From Burkholderia sp. (GTDB lineage: Bacteria > Pseudomonadota > Gammaproteobacteria > Burkholderiales > Burkholderiaceae), in the NCBI GenBank assembly GCA_030151225.1, contig JASLEG010000205.1, forward strand, positions 37,767 through 101,766: 64,000 nucleotides of DNA, in the 5' to 3' direction. This document shows, piece after piece, positions 52,711 through 61,299 of this stretch. A program made the translations under genes and the position numbers. A model generated the notes under the pieces. The model was not told where the DNA came from. It worked only from the letters and a program-made list of their open reading frames with translations, and searched no databases. Position 1 is the first letter of the stretch, and the number at the start of each line of letters is the position of its first letter.

Positions 52711-53454
52711 ATGCCCCTCGACTATCTTCGCGGTCTGACGCGGCCCGAGCGCGACGACGTCACGAACCGCCGGCTCGGCCGTGCGCTCGCCTTCGTGGCC
52801 GGCGCCGCGAACGCCGGCGGCTTTCTCGCGGTGGGCCAGTACACCTCGCACATGTCGGGCATCGTGTCCTCGCTGGCCGACGACGTCGCGATCGGTCGCG
52901 CCGACCTGCTCGCGGCCGGCCTCGGCTCGCTGCTGTCGTTCCTGGCCGGCGCGGCCACCTCGGCCATCCTGATCAACTGGGGGCGGCGGCGCCGCCTGCA
53001 CAGCCGCTACGCGATTCCGCTGCTGGTGGAGGCCGTGCTGCTGCTCGCCTTCGGCCTGCTCGGCGCGAACCTGGAGCCGCACCGCCTGCTGTTCGTGCCC
53101 CTGACGGTGTGCCTGCTCTGCTACGTGATGGGGCTGCAGAACGCCATGATCACCAAGATCTCGAAGGCCGAGATCCGCACCACGCACGTCACGGGGCTGG
53201 TGACCGACATCGGCATCGAGCTCGGCAAGCTGCTCTACTGGAACGCCGGCGCGCCCGACGAGGGCAAGGTGCGCGGCGACCGCCGCCGCATCGCGTTGCT
53301 CGGCACGCTGCTGCTGGCGTTTCTCGGCGGCGGCGTGGCTGGCGCGCTCGGCTTCGGCGCGCTGGGCTTTTCCGCCACCGTGCCGCTCGCGGCCATCGTG
53401 TTCGCGCTGGCGCTGGTGCCGGTGTTCGACGACGTGTTCGTGCACCGCGCCTGA
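52711..53454 (+). CDS. DUF1275 (YoaK-like) membrane protein
   Basis: A 247-residue inner-membrane protein: FVAGAANAGGFLAVGQYTSHMSGIVSSLADDVAIG at the N-terminus and GLQNAMITKISKAEIRTTHVTGLVTDIGIELGKLLYWN in the middle, both diagnostic of DUF1275, with six or so helices. It is distinct from the operon-bound copy at 30567-31253 and stands alone here. A CCGGAG site precedes ATG 52711. The transported compound, if any, is unknown. Confidence 0.9.
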   Translation: MPLDYLRGLTRPERDDVTNRRLGRALAFVAGAANAGGFLAVGQYTSHMSGIVSSLADDVAIGRADLLAAGLGSLLSFLAGAATSAILINWGRRRRLHSRYAIPLLVEAVLLLAFGLLGANLEPHRLLFVPLTVCLLCYVMGLQNAMITKISKAEIRTTHVTGLVTDIGIELGKLLYWNAGAPDEGKVRGDRRRIALLGTLLLAFLGGGVAGALGFGALGFSATVPLAAIVFALALVPVFDDVFVHRA

Positions 53455-53482
53455 GCGGCGGCGCGCTGGTCCAGGGGGGTCG

Positions 53483-53720
53483 TCATTCGGCTTCTGCCGG
53501 CACCGCGCCGCGCCAGCGAGGCCTGCCGCGCGCCGGCGCGGGCGTCGTGATCGGGCGCGCGGCAGGGTCTGCTCGGGGATCTTGCCGCCGAGCTTGTCGC
53601 GGCGCAGCTCGGCCTCGGCGCGCAGGCCGGCGGCGTGATGCTCGATCAGGATGCCGAGGAAACGCTCGAGCGAGCCGAACCGCGCGCGAGCGTGTCGTGC
53701 AGGCGGATCGGCAGGTTCAT
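53483..53720 (-). pseudogene. small gene after folE2, frameshifted
   Basis: MNLPIRLHDTLAR in one frame is followed, after one extra base near 53685, by FGSLERFLGILIEHHAAGLRAEAELRRDKLGGKIPEQTL in another frame, then a stop at 53483-53485. The whole is 238 bases, one base off a codon multiple. It starts with an ATG overlapping the folE2 stop (ATGA), implying translational coupling. I do not recognise the family. A helical 78-residue protein is implied if the frameshift is a sequencing or assembly error. Confidence 0.5.
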
Positions 53721-54650
53721 GCCGGCGCTCCGTGCGATGCCGACGCGGGCGCCGATGCCGACCACGCCACCGCGTCGTGCGGATGCAGGCTTTCCAGATG
53801 GCGCACCGCCACGCGCGCTTCGACGTGATCGTGCAGCGCGGCCTGGATGCGGCGCGCCGCGTCCTCCACGAACAGCAGGTTGGCGCCGTTCAGCGCGGCG
53901 AAGGCCTGCTCGTCGGCGCGCTTCACGGCGGTCTGCAGCGGCGTGGCCACGGCCGCCTCGATGCGCCCGATCAGCGCCAGCAGGCCGAAGCCGGGTGCAT
54001 CGGCCGCCACGGCCACCGACACGCAGGCCTCGCTGCGCTGGCTGTGCGGCGTGGCGAGCGTCGCGTGATGGCGCAGCCACGCGGCCAGCTCGGCCGCATC
54101 CGGGTTCGACCGGCCCTCGAAGGCGCGCAGGAAGCCCTGCTCCACGAGCTGCCGCGACAGCGCGGCCGAGCACGGGCAGGTGGACGCATAGCCGATCGTG
54201 ACCTCGGCGCGCAGCGCGAGCCGGCCGTCGGCCAGCGTCGCGTCGAGCCGCACCGGATACGATTTCCAGCCCGACAAGCCCCTCGGTGACGAGCGCCGGG
54301 CGCCGCACCAGCAGCGCGAAGGCCAGGCGCAGCCGCGCGCGGCGCGTTTCGCAGTCGTGATGGCTGTCGATCATCGCCTGCAGCAGCCGGCGCAGCCCCG
54401 GCGGCGCGATCGCGCCGTCCTCGCAATACGCGTCGAGCAGCCGGTACAGCCGCGACATGTGGATGCCCTTCACGTGTGGCGCGGGCAGGTCCACCTGCAG
54501 GTCGGCGCGCGCATGCAGCTCGCGGTGGTAGCCGGGCTCGTCGAGCAGGAGCGGCACGTCGATGCCGCGCATGCCCACCCATTCGAGCGCGCTCTGGCTC
54601 GGTGCGAGGTCGGTCAGCGATACGTCGGGAAGGGAGACAACGGCAATCAT
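53717..54650 (-). pseudogene. folE2: zinc-independent GTP cyclohydrolase IB, frameshifted
   Basis: Clear FolE2 sequence is split between two frames. The first runs MIAVVSLPDVSLTD, LEWVGMRGIDVPL, VDLPAPHVKGIHMSRLYRLL to RRPALVTEGL; the second runs SGWKSYPVRLDATLADG, ASTCPCSAALSRQLVEQGF (conserved Cys) and EARVAVRHLESLHPHDAVAW to a stop at 53717. The family text GLSGW needs one fewer base than present at about 54276-54277, so a 1-bp insertion breaks the gene (or is a sequence error). FolE2 makes dihydroneopterin triphosphate for folate and queuosine without zinc and is usually Zur-regulated; it follows the zinc GTPase gene here, same strand. Confidence 0.85.
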
Positions 54651-54713
54651 GCGTAGGGACCGGTGAAGGCGCGCCGGCCAGGCGCGCGGTGAATCGGAGG
54701 AAGCGGGCGCGGA

Positions 54714-55931
54714 TCAGGGCCAGTCGGCGAACGGGCTCGGCCAGGCGGTCCACGCGTCGGGGCCCTGCGCCATTTCGGCGTCGCTCAGCAGGCAGGCGTC
54801 GAAGCGCGCGCGCAGCGCGGGCGCGTCCATCTCCACGCCGATCAGCACCAGCTCCTGGCGCGCGTCGCCCACGTGCTCGTCCCATTTGGCGCGGATCAGC
54901 GCCACGGATTCGGCGTCCTCGGGCCAGCGCTCGGGCGGCACCGCGGCCCACCAGTAGCCGGCCGGGCCGTGCCGCGCCACCGCGCCGGCCTGCGACCAGT
55001 TGCCGGCCAGGGTGGGGTGGCTCGCGAGCCAGAAGAAGCCCTTGGAGCGCACCACGCCGGCCCATTCGCTGTTCACCAGTTCGTGGAAGCGCTGCGGATG
55101 GAACGGGCGGCGCGCGCGATACACGAAGCTGCCGATGCCGTATTGGTCGGTTTCCGGCGTGTGCGTGCCGCGCATTTCCTGCAGCCAGCCCGGCGCCGTG
55201 GAGGCCGCCGTGAAATCGAACAGCCCGGTGCCGAGCACGCGCTCGAGCGCCACCTTGCCGAATTCGGCCACCTCGATGCGCGCACGCGGGTTCAGGCCGC
55301 GCAGGATCGCCATCAGCCGCTCGCGCTCGGCCGCGTCGATCAGGTCGATCTTGTTCAGCACGATCACGTCGCAGAACTCGATCTGCTCGATCAGCAGGTC
55401 CACCACCGTGCGGCGATCCTCCTCGCCCAGCGATTCGCCGCGCGCGCCGAGGCTGTCCTGCGAGCCGTAGTCGCGCAGGAAGTTGTAGCCGTCCACCACC
55501 GTCACCATCGTGTCGAGCTGCGCCACCTCGTTCAGGCAGCGGCCGTCTTCGCCCTCGAAGGTGAAGGTCTCGGCCACCGGCAGCGGCTCGGAGATGCCGG
55601 TCGACTCGATCACGATCTGGTCGAAGCGGCCCTCGTGCGCGAGCCGCTCCACTTCCACCAGCAGGTCCTCGCGCAGCGTGCAGCAGATGCAGCCGTTGCT
55701 CATCTCCACCAGCTTCTCGTCGGTGCGCGACAGGCCCGCGCCGCCGTCGCGCACCAGCGCGGCGTCGATGTTGACCTCCGACATGTCGTTGACGATCACG
55801 GCCACGCGCCGCCCCTCGCGGTTGTTGAGGATGTGGTTCAGCAGCGTGGTCTTGCCCGCGCCGAGGAAGCCGGACAGCACCGTGACGGGCAGCCGGGCGG
55901 GCGGGGTGGCGGGGAGGAAGTCTGGGCTCAT
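54714..55931 (-). CDS. zigA: COG0523-family zinc-related GTPase (ZigA/YciC-like)
   Basis: A 405-residue GTPase: Walker A SGFLGAGKTTLLNHIL, the metal-binding CxCC in MSNGCICCTLREDLL, NKIDLID for guanine specificity, and a C-terminal CobW domain (RPFHPQRFHELVNSEWAGVVRSKGFFWLAS). ATG 55931 (MSPDFLPATPP) is used although the frame stays open to 56060. COG0523 proteins of this branch act as zinc chaperones or allocate zinc under starvation. folE2 follows 64 bases downstream, and a Zur-like palindrome lies upstream, so the two form a zinc-starvation operon. Confidence 0.9.
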   Translation of the reverse strand: MSPDFLPATPPARLPVTVLSGFLGAGKTTLLNHILNNREGRRVAVIVNDMSEVNIDAALVRDGGAGLSRTDEKLVEMSNGCICCTLREDLLVEVERLAHEGRFDQIVIESTGISEPLPVAETFTFEGEDGRCLNEVAQLDTMVTVVDGYNFLRDYGSQDSLGARGESLGEEDRRTVVDLLIEQIEFCDVIVLNKIDLIDAAERERLMAILRGLNPRARIEVAEFGKVALERVLGTGLFDFTAASTAPGWLQEMRGTHTPETDQYGIGSFVYRARRPFHPQRFHELVNSEWAGVVRSKGFFWLASHPTLAGNWSQAGAVARHGPAGYWWAAVPPERWPEDAESVALIRAKWDEHVGDARQELVLIGVEMDAPALRARFDACLLSDAEMAQGPDAWTAWPSPFADWP

Positions 55932-56059
55932 GGTGGGGCTCTCGGGGTGCGTGGGGGCGTTCGTGGTTCGGTTCGGGGGGCGGGCGCGAGTTCGTGGGCG
56001 AGGACGCGTCGGCGCCTGACGATCGATCGCATGAAGCGTTCGACCGGGCCGGACGCGCA

Positions 56060-56080
56060 AAACGATACGTTATATCATTT
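56060..56080. promoter_or_regulatory. Zur-like palindrome upstream of zigA-folE2
   Basis: AAAnGATA-N5-TATCnTTT is an imperfect 21-base palindrome in a region with an AT-rich core (ACGTTATATCA), about 130-150 bases before the zigA start. Zur boxes in proteobacteria are AT-rich palindromes around GTTATA/TATAAC; this core contains GTTATA. The zinc-starvation content of the operon supports Zur, but no zur gene is in the window. Confidence 0.5.
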
Positions 56081-56104
56081 CTGGCGAATCGGGGAATTTT
56101 GCGA

Positions 56105-56215
56105 GGGCGGGGAACAGAACTGCGCGCCCTGCGTGAGGCCGCCGTCCACCAGCAAGCTGGTGCCGGGCGTGAAGCTCGCGGCGCGGCTGGCGAGGAACAC
56201 GGTGGAGGGCGACAC
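56105..56215 (-). pseudogene. short-chain dehydrogenase C-terminal relic
   Basis: Minus-strand frame STVFLASRAASFTPGTSLLVDGGLTQGAQF matches the end of classical SDRs (FLASxxASFxTGxxLxVDGGxT). Nothing upstream shows the cofactor motif or catalytic Tyr, so only the tail of a lost gene remains, beside the IclR relic on the other strand. Confidence 0.65.
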
Positions 56216-56261
56216 AGTGTTGACGCGGCTGCGCGACGCGTTCGCGCCGGCGGTGCGCGTG

Positions 56262-56500
56262 CCTACCTGACGCTGGACGCGCTCACCACCTCAGCGGCGG
56301 GCAGGGTGTACCTGGCCGAGCATCCGGTGCTGGTGCGGCGGCTGCGGCGCGAGGGCCTGAACTGCTTCGCGGTGCCCTTGCGGCTGCGCGGGCGCACGGT
56401 GGCCGCGCTCGGCGCGAGCGGGCCGCCCGGGCGCCTCAACCCCGCGCCGATGCGGCGGCTGGCTGGGCGCACGATGCGCGAGCGGTTCGATCCGATCGAG
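56262..56500 (+). pseudogene. IclR-family regulator C-terminal relic
   Basis: Plus-strand frame with AAGRVYLAEHP, REGLNCFAVPLRLRGRTVAALGASGP and RRLAGRTMRERF matches the effector domain of IclR proteins (AGRAxLA..., GxNCxAVPVxDxxGxVVAALSVSGP). The HTH half and the middle are missing. A divergent IclR/SDR pair was probably deleted here, leaving only both gene ends. Confidence 0.6.
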
Positions 56501-56558
56501 TGTCGAGGCGGAGCGGGGTGGCGCCGGGCGAGGCCGGGCCGGATCGGGCCAACTCGCC

Positions 56559-57710
56559 TCAGGCGGCGCGCACGAGCCGGTTGCCGCCGAGCGATTTCGC
56601 CGAGTAGAGCGCCGCGTCGGCCGCGGCCAGCATCTCGGCGAGCGGCGGCACGGCCTTTTCGTAACGGGCGAGGCCGATGCTGACGGTGGCCTGGATGCCG
56701 GTGCCGTCGATGCGTGCCGCCACCGTTTCGGCGAAGCGCTGCGCCACGAATTCGCCGAGATCGTGCGCGCGCAGCGCGTCGTAGCCCGACAGCAGCACCG
56801 CGAATTCCTCGCCGCCGATGCGCGCGAGGATCGTCTCCGACCCCAGCACCGCCACCGCCACGTCGGCGAACGACTTCAGCACCTCGTCGCCGGTCTTGTG
56901 GCCGTAGCGATCGTTGATGCGCTTGAACTGGTCCAGATCGAGCGCGAGCACCGCGAACGGCAGCGTGCCGCCGGCCGCCTGGATCGCGCGCGCGCCTTCC
57001 TCGAAGAACCAGCGGCGATTGCCGAGGCGCGTCAGGTAATCGGTCTGCGCCTCGCGCATCAGCTTGCCGTGGGTTTCCTCGCGCACCAGGCGCAGCAGCG
57101 TCATCGGCAGCACCACCGAATAGAGCACGCCCTCGTACATCGTGATCTTGCTGGCCAGCACCACGCACGGCGTGCCGTAGCGCGTGGCGAGCAGCGGCAG
57201 CAGCGTGGCGCGCAAGGCGTAGAACACGGCGTGGACGACGGTGACGGCGATCGCGATGCGGCGCGACTGGTAGGCGGCGAGCGCGTGGGCGCGCCACAGC
57301 TCGCGCGCGGTCAGCGCGCTGGCCAGCGCGATCGGCACCGCGCACAGGTAGAACCACATGAAATCCTGCCAGCGCGTCCAGCAGATCGCCCAGCCCACGG
57401 CCTGCGCGATCAGCACGGCGGCGGCCACGCGCCCGACCCGCCGCCCGTTCAGGGCCGCGGTGCCGGCCAGCAGCAGCAGGTAGCCGGACAGGATCGCCAG
57501 GTTGCTGAGTGCCGCGCCCCAGGTGCCGGGCAGCTCGCGGCGCACGAGCACGAGCGCGCAGCCCACGCCGAGCGTGGCATAGCCCGCGGCGAGGATCCGC
57601 AAGGCCCGGCTGCGTTTCGGGTGCGTCGGGTGTTCCCAGTAGGTCAGCCCTGCACTGGCGAACAGCGTCCCGATGGCGAGGAAATAAAGGGTAAGAATGT
57701 CGAGGTGCAT
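56559..57710 (-). CDS. membrane-bound diguanylate cyclase
   Basis: A 383-residue protein. About six hydrophobic helices form residues 1-200 (YFLAIGTLFASAGLTYWEH.., LSGYLLLLAGTAALNG), followed by a GGDEF domain with DYLTRLGNRRWFFEE, LDLDQFKRINDRYGHKTGDEVL and the active-site RIGGEEFAVLL (GGEEF, consistent with cyclase activity). No RxxD inhibitory site is evident four residues before GGEEF. It makes c-di-GMP, probably under control of a signal sensed by the membrane part. It stands alone. Confidence 0.92.
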   Translation of the reverse strand: MHLDILTLYFLAIGTLFASAGLTYWEHPTHPKRSRALRILAAGYATLGVGCALVLVRRELPGTWGAALSNLAILSGYLLLLAGTAALNGRRVGRVAAAVLIAQAVGWAICWTRWQDFMWFYLCAVPIALASALTARELWRAHALAAYQSRRIAIAVTVVHAVFYALRATLLPLLATRYGTPCVVLASKITMYEGVLYSVVLPMTLLRLVREETHGKLMREAQTDYLTRLGNRRWFFEEGARAIQAAGGTLPFAVLALDLDQFKRINDRYGHKTGDEVLKSFADVAVAVLGSETILARIGGEEFAVLLSGYDALRAHDLGEFVAQRFAETVAARIDGTGIQATVSIGLARYEKAVPPLAEMLAAADAALYSAKSLGGNRLVRAA

Positions 57711-57815
57711 GACTGACGGGGCGGCCTGAACCGGGCCGTGTCGGCGGCAGCGCGCATTCTACGCCTAACGTCAGAGCACTCGATGAATGTCAGATTTGTT
57801 TGATGTATCGGCGCG

Positions 57816-58235
57816 TCACTCGCCGATCAGATGCACGACGATGTCGCGCTGATGCGCCTGGCGCCGGTGCTCGAACAGATAAATGCCCTGCCAGGTGCCG
57901 AGCACCATGCGGCCCTGCTCGACCGGAATCGACAGCTGCACCTGGGTGAGCGCGGTGCGCAGATGCGCGGGCATGTCGTCGAGGCCCTCGTCGTCGTGTT
58001 CGTAGCGCGTCGCGTCCTCGGGGGCGAGTTCCTCGAAATAGCGTTCGAGGTCGCGCTGCACCGACGGATCGGCGTTTTCCTGGATCAGCAGCGAGGCGGA
58101 GGTGTGACGGCAGAACACCGTCAGCAGCCCGGTGCGGATCGACTGCTGGTCGACGAAGGCGCGCACCTGGCGCGTGAACTCGATCAGGCCGCGCCCGCGG
58201 CTGGCCACGCCGATGTGCTGGAGCGCCTGCTTCAT
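57816..58235 (-). CDS. yjbQ: YjbQ/UPF0047-family protein
   Basis: A 139-residue protein with the UPF0047 signature in TGLLTVFCRHTSASLLIQENADPSVQRDLERYFEELAP and GTWQGIYLFEHRRQAHQRDIVVHLIGE. It is a beta-barrel fold with thiamine-phosphate synthase-like activity reported for the E. coli homologue; the physiological role is not settled. Its ATG (58235) overlaps the thioredoxin stop (TGATG), so the two are translationally coupled. Confidence 0.92.
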   Translation of the reverse strand: MKQALQHIGVASRGRGLIEFTRQVRAFVDQQSIRTGLLTVFCRHTSASLLIQENADPSVQRDLERYFEELAPEDATRYEHDDEGLDDMPAHLRTALTQVQLSIPVEQGRMVLGTWQGIYLFEHRRQAHQRDIVVHLIGE

Positions 58236-58567
58236 CACGCGGCGCCGAGCGCGGCGAAGCCCTCGGCCTCGATGGTGGTCGTGTCGGCCGGGCGCACCAC
58301 GCGCGCCAGTTCCACGCCGTCGCGCAGGAAGATCAGCGTGGGCCACAGCTTCACGCGGAACGAGCGGCCGAGCGGGCGACCGGGGCCGTCCTCGATCTTC
58401 AGGTGGCGCACGGCGGGATGGGCCGCGAAGGCGGCGCGGATCGACGGCTGGGCGGCCGCGCAGATGCCGCACCAGTTGGTGCCGAACTCGATCACGGTCG
58501 CGCCGGCGAGCGCGTCGACCTCGGCGCGTTCGGGGGCGTCGGGCGTATAGGCTTGCGGTGAGGTCAT
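58235..58567 (-). CDS. thioredoxin-fold protein
   Basis: A 110-residue protein with a CGIC active site in EFGTNWCGICAAAQPSIRAAFAAHPAV, and the cis-Pro loop in KLWPTLIFLRDGVELARVVRP. It lacks a signal peptide, so it acts in the cytosol as a thiol-disulfide reductase. CGIC differs from the common CGPC and may shift its redox potential. A GGAG site precedes ATG 58567. It is coupled to yjbQ downstream. Confidence 0.9.
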   Translation of the reverse strand: MTSPQAYTPDAPERAEVDALAGATVIEFGTNWCGICAAAQPSIRAAFAAHPAVRHLKIEDGPGRPLGRSFRVKLWPTLIFLRDGVELARVVRPADTTTIEAEGFAALGAA

Positions 58568-58887
58568 GGGGGCTCCGTGGGCGCTGAGGCAGGGTGGCCG
58601 CGCGGGGGCGGCGGGTGCGTTCCACTGTAGCGGAAAGCGGCGCGGCGCGTGGCGCGCCAAATCCCGTGCTTTTTCCCGGGGATGGATTCGAAAAAAATTA
58701 TCGATGCTTGTCGTCGAGAATCCATCAAGTCCAATCAGGGCTGACCTTTGCTGCATTGCAATCATTCGAAATAGTCGATTGATGGTGCCGGGGCAGGATT
58801 GACGCTCGGCGCGCCATCCGTTTTGATACGCGTATTCCGTCGCGACGCTGCCTTCCGCGCGCGCACCCTCACTCACCGGAAATGCGC
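58568..58887. other. divergent intergenic region upstream of the gallate operon
   Basis: About 320 bases without a gene. An AT-richer block at 58680-58800 has short symmetric words (ATTGCAAT at 58754-58761; TCGATTGA-like repeats), and should hold the promoter of the gallate operon and of the thioredoxin gene. A LysR site is expected here because the downstream regulator is LysR, but I cannot single one out. Confidence 0.4.
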
Positions 58888-60216
58888 ATGGCCCGAATCA
58901 TTGGCGGCATCGCCGCCTCCCACACCCCCACGATCGGTTTCGCCTTCGACAGGAACAAGCGCGACGATCCCGTCTGGGCACCGATCTTCAGGAACTTCGC
59001 GCCGCTCGCCGACTGGCTCGAGCAAAAGCGCCCCGACGTGCTGCTGCTGATCTACAACGATCACGTCACCTCCTTCTTCTTCGACCACTACTCGGCGTTC
59101 TCGCTGGGCGTGGGCCCGCAATGGGCCGTGGCCGACGAGGGCGGCGGCGCGCGCGACCTGCCGCCGATCGCGGGCCACCCGGCGCTGGCCGCGCACATCG
59201 GCCGCTCGCTGATGGCCGACGAGTTCGACATGTCGTTCTTCCAGAACAAGGCGCTCGACCACGGCTGCTTCTCGCCGCTGTCGATGCTCTGCCCGCACGA
59301 CCCGGCCTGGCCCGCGAAGCTGATCCCGCTGCAGATGGGCGTGCTGCAACTGCCGATGCCGAGCGCGCGCCGCTTCTACAAGCTCGGGCAGGCGCTGCGC
59401 CGTGCGATCGAAAGCTTCCCGGAAGACCTGCGCGTGGCGATCGTGGCCACCGGCGGCCTGTCGCACCAGGTGCACGGCGAGCGCGCCGGCTTCAACAACA
59501 CCGGCTGGGACCAGCGCTTCCTCGACCTGTTCGAGCACGATCCCGAGCGCCTGGCCGGCATGACGCTGGCCGAATACGCGGCGCTGGGCGGCTACGAGGG
59601 CGCGGAAGTGGTGATGTGGCTGACGATGCGCGGCGCGCTGCCGGGCAAGGTCAGCTGCAGGCATCGCAGCTACTACCTGCCGTCGATGGCCGGCATCGCC
59701 ACCGCGATCTACGAGGGCGAGGAGGACGAGCAGCCCGACGCGCGGCAGGCCGAGCGCCAGCGCGCGCGCATTGCCGCCGAGCTGGACGGCATCGAGAAGC
59801 TCGAGGGCACCTATCCGTTCTCGGTGGAGACGGCCGTGCGCGCCTGGGGCATCAACGATTTCCTGCACCGCATGATCGAGCCGGCGCATCGCGCGGCCTT
59901 CCTGGCCGACCCGGAAGCGAGCTTCGAGGCGGCCGGCCTGAGCGAGCCGGAGCGCGACCTGATCCGCCGCCGCGACTGGCGCGGCCTGCTTCATCACGGC
60001 GTGATCTTCTTCATGCTCGAGAAGCTGGGCGCGGTGCTCGGCGTGTCCAACCTGCACATCTACGCGGCCATGCGCGGCGAGACGCTCGAGGCCTTCCAGG
60101 CCACCCGCAATGCGCCGGGCGCGCTCTACTCGGTGGCCGGCAAGGGCGCCGGCACGCTGGCCTGGGACCGGAGCGGCCAGGACGGCGAGGACGGCCGGGA
60201 CGGCAGGACGAACTGA
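58888..60216 (+). CDS. galA: gallate dioxygenase (fused LigB-LigA type extradiol enzyme)
   Basis: A 442-residue extradiol dioxygenase. Residues 1-290 match the LigB catalytic subunit: SHTPTIGFAFD (iron His), YNDHVTSFF (iron His), and GTGGLSH-type ATGGLSHQVHGERAGFNN. Residues from about 310 (GTYPFSVETAVRAWGINDFLHRMIEPAHRAAFLADPEASFEAAGLSEPERDLIRRRDW) match the LigA small subunit. The single-chain LigB-LigA fusion is typical of gallate dioxygenases. It opens gallate to 4-oxalomesaconate. ATG 58888 has a CCGGAA site; ATG 58882 is also possible. Confidence 0.85.
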   Translation: MARIIGGIAASHTPTIGFAFDRNKRDDPVWAPIFRNFAPLADWLEQKRPDVLLLIYNDHVTSFFFDHYSAFSLGVGPQWAVADEGGGARDLPPIAGHPALAAHIGRSLMADEFDMSFFQNKALDHGCFSPLSMLCPHDPAWPAKLIPLQMGVLQLPMPSARRFYKLGQALRRAIESFPEDLRVAIVATGGLSHQVHGERAGFNNTGWDQRFLDLFEHDPERLAGMTLAEYAALGGYEGAEVVMWLTMRGALPGKVSCRHRSYYLPSMAGIATAIYEGEEDEQPDARQAERQRARIAAELDGIEKLEGTYPFSVETAVRAWGINDFLHRMIEPAHRAAFLADPEASFEAAGLSEPERDLIRRRDWRGLLHHGVIFFMLEKLGAVLGVSNLHIYAAMRGETLEAFQATRNAPGALYSVAGKGAGTLAWDRSGQDGEDGRDGRTN

Positions 60217-60271
60217 CACCGGCTCGCCGCGCCCGGGCGCGGGGGCCGCAGAATCTTCAATCGGAAACCCC

Positions 60272-61297
60272 ATGATCATCGACATCCACGGCCACTACAC
60301 CACGGCCCCGAAGGCGCTCGAAGCCTGGCGCAATCGCCAGATCGCGGCATTCAACGACGGCACCCCGCCGCCGTCGGCATCCGAGCTGCAGATCAGCGAC
60401 GACGAGCTGCGCGAAACCATCGAGACCAACCAGCTGCACAAGATGCGCGAGCGCGGCATCGACCTGACGATCTTCAGCCCGCGCGCGAGCTTCATGGCGC
60501 ACCACATCGGCGACTTCGCCGTGTCCAGCGCCTGGGCCGCGATCTGCAACGCGCTGTGCTACCGCGTGAGCCAGCTGTTCCCCGAGCACTTCGTGCCGGC
60601 CGCGATGCTGCCGCAGAGCCCCGGCGTGGACGTCGCCACCTGCATCCCCGAGCTCGTGAAGTGCGTGGAGCAGTACGGCAACGTGGCGCTGAACCTGAAC
60701 CCCGATCCGTCGGGCGGCCACTGGACCAGCCCGCCGCTGTCCGACCGCTACTGGTATCCGATCTACGAGAAGATGATCGAGTACGACATCCCGGCGATGA
60801 TCCACGTCAGCACCAGCTGCAACGCCTGCTTCCACACCACCGGCGCGCACTACCTGAACGCGGACACCACCGCCTTCATGCAGTGCCTGACCTCGGACCT
60901 GTTCCGCGATTTCCCGACGCTGAAGTTCGTGATTCCGCACGGCGGCGGCGCGGCCCCGTATCACTGGGGGCGCTTCCGCGGCCTCGCGCAGGAGCTGAAG
61001 AAGCCGCCGCTCTCCGAGCACCTGCTCGACAACGTATTCTTCGATACCTGCGTGTATCACCAGCCCGGCATCGACCTGCTGACCAACGTGATCCCGGTGA
61101 AGAACATCCTGTTCGCCAGCGAGATGATCGGCGCGGTGCGCGGCATCGATCCGGAAACCGGTCACGCCTACGACGACACGAAGCGCTACATCGAGGCGGC
61201 CGCGATCAGCGGCGAGGACCGCTACAGCATCTACGAAGGCAACGCGCGGCGCGTGTACGCGCGGCTCGACACGGCACTGAAGAACAAGGGGCTCTGA
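60272..61297 (+). CDS. 4-oxalomesaconate hydratase, amidohydrolase (LigJ) type
   Basis: A 341-residue amidohydrolase-2 family protein with HxH in MIIDIHGHYTTAPKAL, His in MIHVST and VIPHGGGAAPYHW, and the acidic FASEMIGAVRG. This is the LigJ type of 4-oxalomesaconate hydratase, which adds water to give 4-carboxy-4-hydroxy-2-oxoadipate, the substrate of the aldolase encoded immediately downstream. In Pseudomonas gallate clusters the hydratase (GalB) is an unrelated PIG-L-type protein, so this operon mixes GalA-like and Lig-like parts. Confidence 0.88.
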   Translation: MIIDIHGHYTTAPKALEAWRNRQIAAFNDGTPPPSASELQISDDELRETIETNQLHKMRERGIDLTIFSPRASFMAHHIGDFAVSSAWAAICNALCYRVSQLFPEHFVPAAMLPQSPGVDVATCIPELVKCVEQYGNVALNLNPDPSGGHWTSPPLSDRYWYPIYEKMIEYDIPAMIHVSTSCNACFHTTGAHYLNADTTAFMQCLTSDLFRDFPTLKFVIPHGGGAAPYHWGRFRGLAQELKKPPLSEHLLDNVFFDTCVYHQPGIDLLTNVIPVKNILFASEMIGAVRGIDPETGHAYDDTKRYIEAAAISGEDRYSIYEGNARRVYARLDTALKNKGL

Positions 61298-61299
61298 TC

